In this document: one piece after another, positions 31,704 to 41,234 of the stretch
Numbering within the stretch: position 1 is the stretch's first letter
Layout of the letters: each line of letters begins with the position of its first letter
Source of the DNA: Pseudoramibacter alactolyticus
GTDB taxonomy: Bacteria > Bacillota > Clostridia > Eubacteriales > Eubacteriaceae
Length of the DNA: 64,000 nucleotides
Assembly: GCF_050908235.1 (NCBI RefSeq)
Contig: NZ_CP194340.1
Reading direction: 5' to 3' (one strand)
Program-made: the position numbers and the translations under genes
The notes under the pieces: generated by a model
What the model was told of the DNA's origin: nothing
Seen by the model: only the letters and a program-made list of their open reading frames with translations
The model's database searches: none

Positions 31704-33344
31704 TTACAAGAGGGCAGCGGCGTTCATCAGCGGCGGCACCACCTGTTTTTTGCGGGAGAACATTCCCGGGAAAAACTGGCTGATGTCCTCGTCCTCGATG
31801 CCAAAGGCCTCGTGCGCGAGTTCGCGGTGCTTGCCGGCCACCAGCAGCTCCGAGCCGCCGAGCACAATGTCGGTCACCATCAAAATGGCAAGATCCGTGT
31901 CATCTGCCTCACAGTTGGCCTGCATCTGATCGAGCAGCGCCTGCAAATGTTCGAACAGGGCCTTGTAGTCGCCGGTGTTGATCTGGGAAACGGCGACTTT
32001 GTAGTCTCCCATGGTGAAGATTTTGCGATCGGCGCCGATGATCTGCTGAACGCTCATATCGCTGAGGTTGGAGCCGGCGATGAGCATTTTGCGGCCGTAT
32101 TCCTTCACGTTGACGCCGGCGATGGCCCCGAGCTGCTGTGCCGCGGCACGGTCCTGATCGGTGCAGGTCGGCGAATTGAAGAGCAGCGTGTCGGAGATGA
32201 TGGCGGAAAGCAAAAGCCCGGCGATGGCCTTCGGGATGAGCAGCTCTTTTTCGTTGAACATCTTGGTGATGATGGTGCAGGTGCAGCCCACCGGTTCGAC
32301 GCGCATATAAAGGGGGGCGGCCGTAGCGATTTCAGCGATGCGGTGGTGGTCGATGACCTCGGCGATTTCGGCATCGTCAAGGCCGGCGATGGACTGGGTG
32401 CGTTCGTTGTGGTCGACGAGGATCACCCTTTTGCGGCCGAAATCGATCAGCGAACTTTTGGTGATGGTGGCGATAACGCGTCCGTTTTCATCCACGACGG
32501 GAAAGCGGCTGTGGGACGAAGAGACCATATTGCTTTTGACATCTTCCAAGGTTTCGGACAGCATGAAGAACTCGACCGCATCCCGGTTGATGTAGCGTTT
32601 GATGGGGATCCCCTGGGACAAGAGGCGAATCACCTGGAAGGGGCGCTTGTGGGTGAGGATGACAAGCCCGTCATAGTTGCGCGGAATCGGCGGCGTGGTG
32701 CCGGCGGGCGTGTCCGACACGATGATGGTGCGGCTGCCGAAGGTAAAGGCCTGGCGCAGGGCGCCGTCGTTGGCGGTGGTCAGGATGATGTCTTCCGGGC
32801 GCAGCATGGCATCCTTGGCGAGCTGGGAATTATCGTAAAGATTGCCGGTGATGACGGCGGCGCCGTTGTCGCCGACCACCCGGGCTTCCAGCAGGTCGAT
32901 GATGTTCTGGTAGGGTGTCTCGGCGCGTTTGAGAAAATCTTCGGTGAAAGAATCGGTGTAGGCATGCATGATGTCCGGCAGCGAGACGATGCCGATAAGC
33001 TTCTGATCCGCGTCGACCACCGGCAGGGAACGGCCGGGGTTGTCGATGATTAAAGCCATGGTTTTGTAGACCGAGGCGTCTTCGGTGACCATGGCGCTGT
33101 TGTTGAAGTTGATGTCCGAAACCTGAGGCTTCACGCTTTTGATGAGTTGCGGCGCCTCGACGTCAAAGGTGTCAAGGACAAATTGGGTTTCTTTGTTGAC
33201 AGGGCCGAGACGGCAGGCCACGATGTTCTCGTCGCCGACCGCTTTTTTATAGGCGGTGTAGGCCAGCGCGGCACAGATCGAATCCGTGTCCGGTTTTTGA
33301 TGGCCGAAGACATAGGTTTTGGCGGTTTGAATCGGTTGTGACAT
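31704..33344 (-). CDS. ppaC: Manganese-dependent inorganic pyrophosphatase with CBS-DRTGG insert
   Basis: A 546-residue family II pyrophosphatase, longer than the usual 310 residues because a CBS-DRTGG-CBS regulatory module is inserted. Catalytic motifs are FGHQKPDTDSICAALAY near the N-terminus, VILVDHNERTQS, VIDHHRIAE and a C-terminal VPPLMNAAALL. CBS modules in this family bind adenine nucleotides or diadenosine polyphosphates and tune activity. It is divergent from rlmN. Confidence 0.94.
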   Translation of the reverse strand: MSQPIQTAKTYVFGHQKPDTDSICAALAYTAYKKAVGDENIVACRLGPVNKETQFVLDTFDVEAPQLIKSVKPQVSDINFNNSAMVTEDASVYKTMALIIDNPGRSLPVVDADQKLIGIVSLPDIMHAYTDSFTEDFLKRAETPYQNIIDLLEARVVGDNGAAVITGNLYDNSQLAKDAMLRPEDIILTTANDGALRQAFTFGSRTIIVSDTPAGTTPPIPRNYDGLVILTHKRPFQVIRLLSQGIPIKRYINRDAVEFFMLSETLEDVKSNMVSSSHSRFPVVDENGRVIATITKSSLIDFGRKRVILVDHNERTQSIAGLDDAEIAEVIDHHRIAEIATAAPLYMRVEPVGCTCTIITKMFNEKELLIPKAIAGLLLSAIISDTLLFNSPTCTDQDRAAAQQLGAIAGVNVKEYGRKMLIAGSNLSDMSVQQIIGADRKIFTMGDYKVAVSQINTGDYKALFEHLQALLDQMQANCEADDTDLAILMVTDIVLGGSELLVAGKHRELAHEAFGIEDEDISQFFPGMFSRKKQVVPPLMNAAALL

Positions 33345-33385
33345 GTTAATATCCCCCTTGGTAAAACCATTGTATCAAAAGGGCC

Positions 33386-33436
33386 GCGGTCGGGACAAGT
33401 CTCTTTGTTTGACCGCGTTTTTTTTTCTGATATAAT
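33386..33436 (+). promoter_or_regulatory. Promoter of the rlmN operon overlapping a terminator-like hairpin
   Basis: TTGACC at 33409 and TATAAT at 33431-33436 are 16 bases apart. CGCGGTC at 33386 and GACCGCG at 33411, followed by nine T residues, form a terminator-like hairpin over the -35 region. On the opposite strand TTGTCC and TACAAT (18 bases) could serve ppaC. Only nine bases separate the -10 from the first rlmN ATG. Confidence 0.5.
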
Positions 33437-33445
33437 AGGGGCGAT

Positions 33446-34600
33446 ATGAAAAAAATGCAAGCGAAAATTCAGAATCGAATACCAGATACGGCGGCGCGGG
33501 ATGGCGAAGCACCGGCGTTGCCTTTGGCCGACGAGAAAAATGGTGACGCCCCTTCAAACCTCTTCGGGCTCACGCTGGCCGGCTGCTCGGCGCTGATGCG
33601 GGATCTCGGTGAGCCTAAGTTTCGCGGCAGGCAGCTTTTTGAATGGCTTTATGGGAAGCGGGCGATGGCAGTTGACGCGTGCACCAATCTGCCGAAAAAG
33701 CTGCGGGAGACGCTAAAGACCCGCTGGATCATCGACTGGGGCGAGGTGCTTGGGGTGCAGGCCGACCTGGAGGACGGCACGAAGAAAATGCTGATCCGTC
33801 TGGCGGACGGCGAGTGCGTGGAGACGGTGCTCATGGCCTATGATTACGGCTATTCTTTGTGTGTGTCGAGCCAGGTGGGCTGCGCCATGGGCTGTGCCTT
33901 CTGCGCCTCGACCAAGGGCGGGCTGGTGCGAAACCTTACCGCCGGAGAAATGGCGGCCCAGATTGCCCTGGTCGAAGCTGCCGAGGGCGTCCGCATCAGC
34001 CGGGTGGTGGTGATGGGGATCGGCGAGCCCCTGGCCAATTACGACAATCTGCTGCGCTTTATTCAGATTCTCAACCAGGGCTTCGGCATCGGGATGCGCC
34101 GCATCACCGTTTCGACCTGCGGGATCGTGCCGATGATTGAGCGCTTGGCGGACGAAGCGCTTGAAATCAATCTGGCGATTTCACTGCATTCGCCGGATCA
34201 GGCCGTGCGGGAACAGATCATGCCGGCGGCCCGGCGCTATCCACTGGATCGATTACTTAAGACTTGTAAAAATTATTTTAACAAAACCGGCCGGCGGGTC
34301 ACGTTTGAGTACGCGCTGATGGCCGGCGTCAACGACCGGGACGAGGATGCCAAAGCTCTGATCGGGTTGTTCTCCGGCGAGAATGTGCACCTCAACCTGA
34401 TTCGCCTCAATCCCATTACAGACGGCCCTTTTGCCGGCAGTCAAAATGTAACGGGCTTCGCGAAGAAGTTGAAAACAGGCGGCATTAACTGTACAATAAG
34501 GAGAAGAATCGGGAAGAATATTGATGCGGCCTGCGGCCAGCTGCGCCATCGGCAGGAACAGGCGGTCCCGATGGTGACAAAACCCAGAGGTGAAAGATGA
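33446..34600 (+). CDS. rlmN: Dual-specificity rRNA/tRNA adenine C2-methyltransferase RlmN
   Basis: A radical SAM enzyme that methylates A2503 of 23S rRNA. The CxxxCxxC cluster motif is CAMGCAFCAS, with VVMGIGEPLANYDN, RRITVSTCGIVP, LAISLHSPD, and GINCTIRRRIGKNIDAACGQL carrying the catalytic Cys at the C-terminus. The frame from 33446 gives 384 residues with about 40 extra at the N-terminus before NLFGLTLAGC. The first ATG is only nine bases from the -10 box, so the mRNA is leaderless or translation starts further in. The stop overlaps stp (ATGA). Confidence 0.95.
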   Translation: MKKMQAKIQNRIPDTAARDGEAPALPLADEKNGDAPSNLFGLTLAGCSALMRDLGEPKFRGRQLFEWLYGKRAMAVDACTNLPKKLRETLKTRWIIDWGEVLGVQADLEDGTKKMLIRLADGECVETVLMAYDYGYSLCVSSQVGCAMGCAFCASTKGGLVRNLTAGEMAAQIALVEAAEGVRISRVVVMGIGEPLANYDNLLRFIQILNQGFGIGMRRITVSTCGIVPMIERLADEALEINLAISLHSPDQAVREQIMPAARRYPLDRLLKTCKNYFNKTGRRVTFEYALMAGVNDRDEDAKALIGLFSGENVHLNLIRLNPITDGPFAGSQNVTGFAKKLKTGGINCTIRRRIGKNIDAACGQLRHRQEQAVPMVTKPRGER

Positions 34601-35358
34601 AGTGTGCGTACTCCACAAATATAGGTGCGAAACGAAAAATTAACCAAGACTCCTATCTGGCGGCCAATATCGAAAAAGACGGCCAGACCTACTATATTTT
34701 TGCAGTGGCGGACGGCCTGGGTGGGCACCGCTCCGGGGAAATTGCCAGCCAGCTGGCCATCGACCGCATCAAGGAGCGTATTGCGGAAATCGAAGATTAC
34801 AGTGATTACGAACAGGTCAATCACTTTGTGAACGCCATCAACCAGGAAATCATCCGGGAGGGCGTGGTGGATCCGGAACAGCTGGGCATGGCCACAACGC
34901 TGACCATGGCAGTGGTCAGAGGTCTCGATATGTACCTCTACCATATCGGGGACAGCCGGGCTTACCGCATTAACGCAATGGCGATCGAACAGCTGACCAA
35001 GGATCACTCTTTGGTGCAGGCGTTGATCGACCGCGGCCGCTTGACCACGAAGGAAGCCAAAGAGCATCCCCAGAAAAATATCATTACCCGGGCTTTGGGC
35101 ACGGACGAAATCATCCGAACCGATTTGTTCGAATACAGGCTCTATCCCGGCGATGCCATTTTGCTGTGTTCCGATGGGCTGTACAACATGGTGCCCAACG
35201 AGGAGATTCAGCGAATTGTTATGGAGAATGGTATGGAAGAAGCGACGCGCAAGCTGGTGAATCTCGCCAATTATAACGGCGGCGACGACAATATTACCGT
35301 GATTATCTTCAGACCGGAAATGGAGCCGGCTGCAGCGTTGAAGGAGGAAGTGAAGTGA
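34597..35358 (+). CDS. stp: PP2C-type serine/threonine phosphatase Stp (PrpC)
   Basis: A 253-residue metal-dependent phosphatase with GAKRKINQDSYLA, FAVADGLGGHRSGEIAS, TTLTMAVVRGLDMYLYHIGDSRAYRI, LTKDHSLVQ, ILLCSDGLYNMV and GGDDNITVIIF, all the PP2C metal-binding motifs. It reverses phosphorylation by the kinase PrkC, encoded next with a GTGA overlap. Confidence 0.95.
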   Translation: MKCAYSTNIGAKRKINQDSYLAANIEKDGQTYYIFAVADGLGGHRSGEIASQLAIDRIKERIAEIEDYSDYEQVNHFVNAINQEIIREGVVDPEQLGMATTLTMAVVRGLDMYLYHIGDSRAYRINAMAIEQLTKDHSLVQALIDRGRLTTKEAKEHPQKNIITRALGTDEIIRTDLFEYRLYPGDAILLCSDGLYNMVPNEEIQRIVMENGMEEATRKLVNLANYNGGDDNITVIIFRPEMEPAAALKEEVK

Positions 35359-37070
35359 TCGGAAAAATTCTGAACGGCCGTTACGAAATCATTGAGTTGA
35401 TTGGCCGCGGCGGCATGGCCTACGTTTATAAAGCGCGGGATTTGAAGTTAAACCGGTTTGTGGCCGTTAAAATCCTGCGGGAAGAATACACGGAAAACGA
35501 GCAATTTATCAAGAAATTCGATCGCGAATCTCAATCGGCGGCAGGCCTTTCCGATCCGAATATCGTTTCGGTATACGATGTCGGGGTGGATGGCGATGTG
35601 TATTTTATCGTGATGGAATATGTGGACGGCATCACCCTCAAGCAATATCTGATCAAAAAAGGCCGCCTCGATTATGAAGAAGCGACCAATTTCATCATCG
35701 ATGTGGCGGAAGCCCTGCAATGCGCTCACGAACACGGCATCATTCACCGGGATATCAAGCCCCAGAACATCATGCTCACCGCCGATATGACGCCGAAGGT
35801 CACCGATTTCGGCATTGCGCGGGCCATCACCAGTTCCACCATCACCATGACGAATCAGACCATGGGCTCGGTGCACTACATTTCGCCGGAGCAGGCCCGG
35901 GGCGGCTTTGTGGACGAACGCTCCGATTTGTATTCCTTGGGCATCATGTATTATGAACTGCTCACCGGGGAACTCCCCTTCGATGAAGAAAATACCGTCT
36001 CTATTGCGATTAAGCATATCCAGGAGGACATCACCCCGCCAAAAACCATTTTGCCGGAAATCCCCCAGAGCGTCAGCGATGTGGTGGTGCGGCTTTGTCA
36101 GAAAAGGCCGGACGATCGCTATCAGGATTGCGAAGAGCTGATCGCGGATCTCGATCAAATCATGTTAAATGCCTCGGTCGACCTGAATGGCGGGGCGAAT
36201 AACGGCGGTCTGATCAGCGATGACAGCCTCTTTCAGGTCGAGCCGGAAGATACGGCCGGTGACGCGGCTGATGAAACGGGGATTGACGATCTGCGCAAAA
36301 AGAAAAAGCGCAAGCGCGTGCTGATCGGACTGTTGGTTGCCGCTTTGGCTATTGCCGGTATTGTGGCCGGTTACCACGCGTTTTCGGCGAGCAGGAAAGT
36401 GACGGTGCCGGATGTGTCCGGGATGACCAAGAGTCAGGCGAAAACGGCCGTGGAAGCCGTCGGCCTGACCCTTGAAGTGGAAAGCACCGAATACAGCGAC
36501 ACGGTGGACAGGGGCAAGATCATTTCCCAGTCGCCGAAGGCCAATGCCATGTCCAGAGAAGGCCGCACAGTTAAAGTGGTCATCAGTAAGGGAAGTGAAA
36601 GCGTGCAGGTGCCCAATGTCGTCGGAATGACCGAAAACGAAGCAGTTTCCGCGCTGGAAAAGGCCAATCTCCAGGTGGCGGAAATCAAGCGGGAATACAA
36701 TGACAGTTATTCCAGCGGTGTGGTTTATAACGCCTCGCCCTCGGCCGGCTCTGCGGTGGATAAAAACAGCAAGGTCACGCTCTATGTTTCCAAGGGAAAG
36801 GAAACGGTCTCGGTGCCGGGGCTTGTGGGGCTGACCCAGAATGATGCTGAAAGCCGGATCAAAGCCAACGGCTTTACCGTTGGGACGGTAACTCAGCAGT
36901 ATTCGGATTCCTATGCATCCGGTGTGGTGATGAGCCAGTCACCCAGTGAAGGCACCCAAATCGAAAAGGGAACGACCATTAACTTTGTGGTCAGCAAGGG
37001 GGTCGATCCTAACAGCAGCGCAGCCAAAGGCTCTTCAAAGAATGACGATTCGGACGAAGCAGACAACTGA
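35355..37070 (+). CDS. prkC: PASTA-domain serine/threonine kinase PrkC
   Basis: A 571-residue membrane kinase. The Hanks-type kinase domain (about 1-265) has IGRGGMAYVYKARD, catalytic HRDIKPQNIM, DFGIARA and GSVHYISPEQARGG. A single helix follows at about 325-345, then three extracellular PASTA repeats beginning VTVPDVSGMTKSQAK, VQVPNVVGMTENEAV and VSVPGLVGLTQNDAE, and a Ser/Asp-rich tail. PASTA domains sense muropeptides or lipid II; the kinase controls cell-wall and growth functions. GTG start, overlapping stp. Confidence 0.95.
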   Translation: MIGKILNGRYEIIELIGRGGMAYVYKARDLKLNRFVAVKILREEYTENEQFIKKFDRESQSAAGLSDPNIVSVYDVGVDGDVYFIVMEYVDGITLKQYLIKKGRLDYEEATNFIIDVAEALQCAHEHGIIHRDIKPQNIMLTADMTPKVTDFGIARAITSSTITMTNQTMGSVHYISPEQARGGFVDERSDLYSLGIMYYELLTGELPFDEENTVSIAIKHIQEDITPPKTILPEIPQSVSDVVVRLCQKRPDDRYQDCEELIADLDQIMLNASVDLNGGANNGGLISDDSLFQVEPEDTAGDAADETGIDDLRKKKKRKRVLIGLLVAALAIAGIVAGYHAFSASRKVTVPDVSGMTKSQAKTAVEAVGLTLEVESTEYSDTVDRGKIISQSPKANAMSREGRTVKVVISKGSESVQVPNVVGMTENEAVSALEKANLQVAEIKREYNDSYSSGVVYNASPSAGSAVDKNSKVTLYVSKGKETVSVPGLVGLTQNDAESRIKANGFTVGTVTQQYSDSYASGVVMSQSPSEGTQIEKGTTINFVVSKGVDPNSSAAKGSSKNDDSDEADN

Positions 37071-37085
37071 TCCTTAAAGCTGGAT

Positions 37086-37982
37086 ATGAAAACAATACAA
37101 AGCAAAACGCCGATCTCCGGACGCATTGTCCAGGGGATCGGCGGTTTCTATACCATTGAAAAATCAGACGGCAGCCGGATCACCGCGAAGCCGGCGGGTA
37201 TCTTGCGTCACAATCGGCAGACGCCGATGGTCGGCGATTGGGTCACCGTCGAAAAGAACGGTGCCCAGGATGGCGAATACGCGCTGACCGCCATTGCCGA
37301 GCGCAAGAATGTTTTCGTGCGTCCACCGGTGGCCAATGTGGATTTGGCGGTGATTGTCTTTGCGCTCAGCAATCCCCGCCCCAACACCCTGCTTCTGGAT
37401 AAGCTGCTCATCGCCTGCGAAGTGCGGAGCGTTGCCCCGATCATCTGCTTTACCAAGGAGGACCTGGCTAAAGAAACAGACTGGGTCGTCGTGGAGACCT
37501 ATCGCAAAACGTCTTATCCCGTGGTAGTCCATTCGCCGGAGGCGCCGGCTGATGCGCAACTGACCCGACACATGGCGGGAAAGACCGTTTTTCTGGCCGG
37601 CCCTTCCGGGGTGGGCAAATCGACGCTGACCAATCGGCTGTGCGGCGGTGCGGTGATGGCCACCGGCGGGCTGAGCGCAAAGCTGGGCCGCGGCAAACAT
37701 ACCACCCGTCACGTGGCGCTGCTGCCGCTGCCGGGCGGCGGATGGATTCTCGATACGCCCGGGTTCTCCGCGTTGAAGCTGACCAAGGCGGCCGCGCCCG
37801 AGAGGCTGCGGGATTATTTCCCGGAATTTGTTCGGGGAGCCTGCAAGTTTAACGATTGTCTGCATCTGAAGGAGCCGGGCTGCGCGGTGAGAGCGCAACT
37901 GGCGGCCGGCGAGATCGCCCCATCCCGCTACGAACATTATGTGACGCTCCTCGAAGAATTGAAAGGGAGGAACCGCTATTGA
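37086..37982 (+). CDS. rsgA: Ribosome small subunit-dependent GTPase RsgA
   Basis: A 298-residue GTPase for 30S maturation. It has an N-terminal OB fold (GRIVQGIGGFYTIEKSDGS), then the circularly permuted GTPase motifs in order G4 (ICFTKEDLAK), G1 (LAGPSGVGKSTLTN), G3 (DTPGFSALKL), and the C-terminal zinc-binding Cys/His region CKFNDCLHLKEPGCAV. The usual rpe gene downstream is absent; thiN follows with an overlapping start. Confidence 0.95.
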   Translation: MKTIQSKTPISGRIVQGIGGFYTIEKSDGSRITAKPAGILRHNRQTPMVGDWVTVEKNGAQDGEYALTAIAERKNVFVRPPVANVDLAVIVFALSNPRPNTLLLDKLLIACEVRSVAPIICFTKEDLAKETDWVVVETYRKTSYPVVVHSPEAPADAQLTRHMAGKTVFLAGPSGVGKSTLTNRLCGGAVMATGGLSAKLGRGKHTTRHVALLPLPGGGWILDTPGFSALKLTKAAAPERLRDYFPEFVRGACKFNDCLHLKEPGCAVRAQLAAGEIAPSRYEHYVTLLEELKGRNRY

Positions 37983-38641
37983 AGGCGGCAAAAAATATAG
38001 TCATTTTTACCGGCGGCAGCTATGGCGCGCCGGATTTTTATCGCGCAGTGTTAAAAGAACAGCCGGCCGATCAAATTATTGCGGCGGACAAAGGCGCAGA
38101 AATGGCACACCGGCTGGGGCTTGTGCCGGATGTGCTCGTCGGAGATTTTGATTCGGCGGATCCGGCGGTGATCCAAGCCCTTGTGGATCAAGGCGTGCCG
38201 GTGGAGCGCCACCCGGTGCGAAAAAATCAGACGGACACGGAGCTTGCGGTGTCGGTGGCGCTTTCGGGCGGTGCGGCGTCGGTGATTCTTTTCGGGGCGA
38301 TGGGCAGCCGGATCGATCATGTGATCGGCTCCATCGATACCCTCATCAGCATCGAAGCGGCGGAGGCCATCGGCTGGCTGGTGGATCCCCACAACCGGCT
38401 GCGCTTGCTGACCGGACCGGGGCGATGGCCGCTCGCGCTGGCGCCGGGCACCACGGTGAGCCTGATTCCCTGGTGCGGTTCGGCAGGACCGGTGAACCTT
38501 GCGGGCTTTGATTATCCGCTGAAGGAAGCGATGCTCACGCCGGAGACGGCCGGCCGCACGCTCAGCAATGTGGCGGCCGAAGGAGAGCAGTGCATTACCA
38601 TCAGGAAAGGCCGGGTGCTTCTCGACATCGTGAGCGAGTGA
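37979..38641 (+). CDS. thiN: Thiamine pyrophosphokinase
   Basis: A 220-residue enzyme that makes TPP from thiamine and ATP. Motifs are IIAADKGAEMAHRLGLVPDVLVGDFDSAD, HPVRKNQTDTELAV, FGAMGSRIDHVIG and TLSNVAAEGEQCITIRKGRVLL. The TTG start overlaps the rsgA stop and follows AAGGGAGG. It closes the thiamine salvage route seen in this window (ThiW, ThiM, ThiD). Confidence 0.93.
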   Translation: MKAAKNIVIFTGGSYGAPDFYRAVLKEQPADQIIAADKGAEMAHRLGLVPDVLVGDFDSADPAVIQALVDQGVPVERHPVRKNQTDTELAVSVALSGGAASVILFGAMGSRIDHVIGSIDTLISIEAAEAIGWLVDPHNRLRLLTGPGRWPLALAPGTTVSLIPWCGSAGPVNLAGFDYPLKEAMLTPETAGRTLSNVAAEGEQCITIRKGRVLLDIVSE

Positions 38642-38673
38642 CGGCGCTGAGACCATCAAAACAAAAAATAAAA

Positions 38674-38701
38674 AAGCACGCATTCGCGTGCTTCTTTTTT
38701 G
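38674..38701. terminator. Terminator between thiN and rpmB
   Basis: AAGCACGC and GCGTGCTT form an 8-bp stem with an ATTC loop, with an A tract on one side and a T tract on the other. It can serve both convergent genes. Confidence 0.88.
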
Positions 38702-38721
38702 TGTAATACGGCTGTGGTGCC

Positions 38722-38910
38722 TTATGCGCGTTCAATTTTGCCGAAACGCAGGCATCGGGTGCAGACATATTCGCGTCTCGGTGTTCCATCGACCAAGATT
38801 TTGATTTTCTGCAGGTTGGGCTTCCACATTCTTTTATTATGTTTGTTTGAGTGCGAGACGGTGTTGCCGGAGACAACGCTCTTCTTGCACACAAAGCATT
38901 CTTTAGCCAT
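38722..38910 (-). CDS. rpmB: Ribosomal protein bL28
   Basis: A 62-residue ribosomal protein beginning MAKECFVCKKSVVSGNTVSHSN, with two C-x2-C pairs (CFVC, CTRC), so the zinc-binding form of bL28. Standard length. It is convergent with thiN, divergent from the Asp23 gene, a common order in Clostridia. Confidence 0.97.
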   Translation of the reverse strand: MAKECFVCKKSVVSGNTVSHSNKHNKRMWKPNLQKIKILVDGTPRREYVCTRCLRFGKIERA

Positions 38911-39005
38911 GCTCTAAACCTCCCTTGTTTTCGAATCGTCTGTGTCAACAGGAGCCATTATAACACAGTGCTTTGAAAGGATGCAATAAGTTTTTTGACT
39001 TTATT

Positions 39006-39034
39006 TTGACTTTGGGAGGGATAAGCGGTAAAAT
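39006..39034 (+). promoter_or_regulatory. Promoter of the asp23-fakA operon
   Basis: TTGACT and TAAAAT with a 17-base spacer. The leader to the start codon is about 160 bases long; no riboswitch is recognised in it. Confidence 0.6.
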
Positions 39035-39197
39035 AGCTCATATAATACGTTCATATTGAGGGACTTGTCACAAATCAGTATGAGAGGAGAAGAAAGCGCG
39101 CCAAAAGCCGACGGACGCCGCAGGAAATCGCAAGATCATGCGCCGCGGGGAGGCCCATGGCACCGGCTGCGCGTTTGCATGCAACAAGGAGTCGATA

Positions 39198-39545
39198 ATG
39201 AGAATAGAAAATGATCTGGGCTATATCGAATTATCCCGAAAGGCGATTGCCGATATTGCGGCCGATACCGCCATGCAGTGCTACGGCCTGGTGGGGATGG
39301 CGCATCAGCGCGGCCGGGACGGTCTGATTGAAATTCTGACGCGGGAACGCCTGAGCAAGGGCGTCGGCGTGAGCTTTGACGGCGACGGCAAGCTGCTGAT
39401 CGATCTTTACGTGATCGTCGAACAGACCATCAAGGTATCGGTGGTGGCCGACAATATTATTTCAGCCGTCAAATACAACGTCGAACGCCAGACGGGACTG
39501 AAAGTCAAACGGGTCACCGTCAACGTGGTCAGTGTCCGGGCATAA
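39198..39545 (+). CDS. Asp23/Gls24 family envelope stress protein
   Basis: A 115-residue Asp23-family protein (YloU type): DLGYIELSRKAIADIAADTAMQCYGLVGM, then a beta-alpha core ending KYNVERQTGLKVKRVTVNVVSVR. ATG at 39198 follows AAGGAG and gives the standard length; the upstream frame extension has no similarity. It is conserved before fakA in Firmicutes. Confidence 0.93.
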   Translation: MRIENDLGYIELSRKAIADIAADTAMQCYGLVGMAHQRGRDGLIEILTRERLSKGVGVSFDGDGKLLIDLYVIVEQTIKVSVVADNIISAVKYNVERQTGLKVKRVTVNVVSVRA

Positions 39546-39558
39546 TGTGGAGGAATGA

Positions 39559-41187
39559 ATGGAAATCAAGCAGATTGACGGCGCCGTGCTACGCAGCATG
39601 TTTGAGACCGGCGCCAAGAATCTTGAACTCAATAAAAAAACAGTCGATGAATTGAATGTCTTCCCGGTGCCGGACGGCGATACGGGAACCAATATGGCCA
39701 TGACGTTTTCCAACTCCATCCGGGAGCTCGACAAACTGGAAAAAAATGATCTGCACGCGGTGGCCAAGACCGTTTCCAGCGGAGCGCTCATCGGCGCCCG
39801 AGGCAATTCCGGCGTGATTTTGTCTCAGATTCTGCGCGGGGTCGCGGCGGCGACCAAGGGCAAGCAGACGCTCGACGTGGCCGGGGCGGCGGCGGCGATC
39901 TGCGCGGCCCGGGACACGGCTTATAAAGCGGTGATGAAACCGACGGAAGGCACCATCTTAACGGTGATTCGCGAAATGGGCGAATTTGCCGAAGCCCATC
40001 AGAGCGAATACGAAGATGTGCTGGCTTTCCTTTCCGATGTGCTCGAGCAGGGCAAGGACACCTTGCTGCGTACGCCGGACATGCTGCCGGTGCTCAAGGA
40101 AGCCGGCGTGGTGGACTCCGGCGGTCAGGGCCTCATTTTCATCTGTGAGGGAGCGGTGAAGGGACTTGCTGGCGAAGATCTCGGCCGGGAAGTCAAGCTC
40201 ACCTTGGCGGACCGAGAACGCTTTGTGGATGATTCCCATATGAAGCCGGAGGATCTGACCTTCGGCTATTGCACCGAGTTTATCGTCAAGCACGCCCACG
40301 GCGCGGATGCAGACGATTTGCGCGACTACTTGTCAACCATCGGAGACTGTGTGCTCGTCATTCAGGATGAGGATGTCATCAAAGTCCACGTGCACACCGA
40401 TCATCCGGGCAAGGCCTTTGAAAAGGGGCTGTCGTTAGGGAGTCTCACCCGGATGAAGGTGGACAATATGCGCGAAATGCTTGGCGTGCCCGACGAAGAA
40501 GAAACGGAAACGGATCCGCCGGCCGAACACCTGCCCTATGGCTTCGTGGCGGTTTCTCCCGGCGAGGGGCTGACCCGCATTTTCAAAGATTTGGGAGTTA
40601 CCCGGGTAATCGCGGGGGGGCAGACCATGAATCCCAGCACCGAGGATTTTATGTCGGAGATCGATCGGATTGACGCGGATCACATCTTTTTGTTTCCGAA
40701 CAACGGCAATATCATCATGGCGGCGAGTCAGGCGGAGGCCATTTCAGACAAAGCGGTGCATGTGATCCCGACTAAGACCATTCCCCAGTGCGTCACGGCG
40801 ATGCTCAACTTCGACCCGGACGGCGGCTGGGAAGCCAATGTTGAATCGATGACGGCCGTGCTCGACGGGGTGAAGACCGGCGAAGTGACTTACGCGGTGC
40901 GCGATACCAGCATCGGCGGGATGGCCATTGCCAAAGGCGACATCATGGGGATCAGCGATGGCGATATCCAGACCACCGGTCGGGATGTGAACGCGGTGAC
41001 CGCGGAGCTGCTCGCAGGGATGATCGAGCCTGACAGTGAGCTCATCTCCATTTATTACGGGGCAGATCAGCCGGAATCGGCGGCGGAAGCCTTGGTAGCG
41101 CAGCTGGAAGAGGCTTATCCGGACTGTGACATCGAGGTGTCCGAAGGGGCGCAGCCGCTCTATTATTACATCGTTTCGGTCGAATAA
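39559..41187 (+). CDS. fakA: DAK2-domain fatty acid kinase FakA (YloV)
   Basis: A 542-residue protein. The N-terminal DAK phosphatase/kinase-like domain has LNVFPVPDGDTGTNMAMTFSNSI and SSGALIGARGNSGVILSQILRG, which bind ATP and metal; DSGGQGLIFICEG follows. The C-terminal half (from about residue 310) carries FLFPNNGNIIMAASQAEAI and VIPTKTIPQCVTAML. FakA phosphorylates fatty acids carried by FakB proteins, which are not in this window. Confidence 0.92.
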   Translation: MEIKQIDGAVLRSMFETGAKNLELNKKTVDELNVFPVPDGDTGTNMAMTFSNSIRELDKLEKNDLHAVAKTVSSGALIGARGNSGVILSQILRGVAAATKGKQTLDVAGAAAAICAARDTAYKAVMKPTEGTILTVIREMGEFAEAHQSEYEDVLAFLSDVLEQGKDTLLRTPDMLPVLKEAGVVDSGGQGLIFICEGAVKGLAGEDLGREVKLTLADRERFVDDSHMKPEDLTFGYCTEFIVKHAHGADADDLRDYLSTIGDCVLVIQDEDVIKVHVHTDHPGKAFEKGLSLGSLTRMKVDNMREMLGVPDEEETETDPPAEHLPYGFVAVSPGEGLTRIFKDLGVTRVIAGGQTMNPSTEDFMSEIDRIDADHIFLFPNNGNIIMAASQAEAISDKAVHVIPTKTIPQCVTAMLNFDPDGGWEANVESMTAVLDGVKTGEVTYAVRDTSIGGMAIAKGDIMGISDGDIQTTGRDVNAVTAELLAGMIEPDSELISIYYGADQPESAAEALVAQLEEAYPDCDIEVSEGAQPLYYYIVSVE

Positions 41188-41234
41188 AATCTGAAAAAGC
41201 CAGTGCCTGGGGGGCACAAGGGATTTGAAAGCCA

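Noticed and set aside
31701..33053. 450-codon plus-strand open frame
   Set aside because: It lies opposite ppaC, whose family motifs are unmistakable; the plus frame is a Gly/Asp-rich shadow.
37086..37982. Permuted GTPase motif order in RsgA as a novelty
   Set aside because: The circular permutation of the G motifs is a known property of the whole RsgA family.
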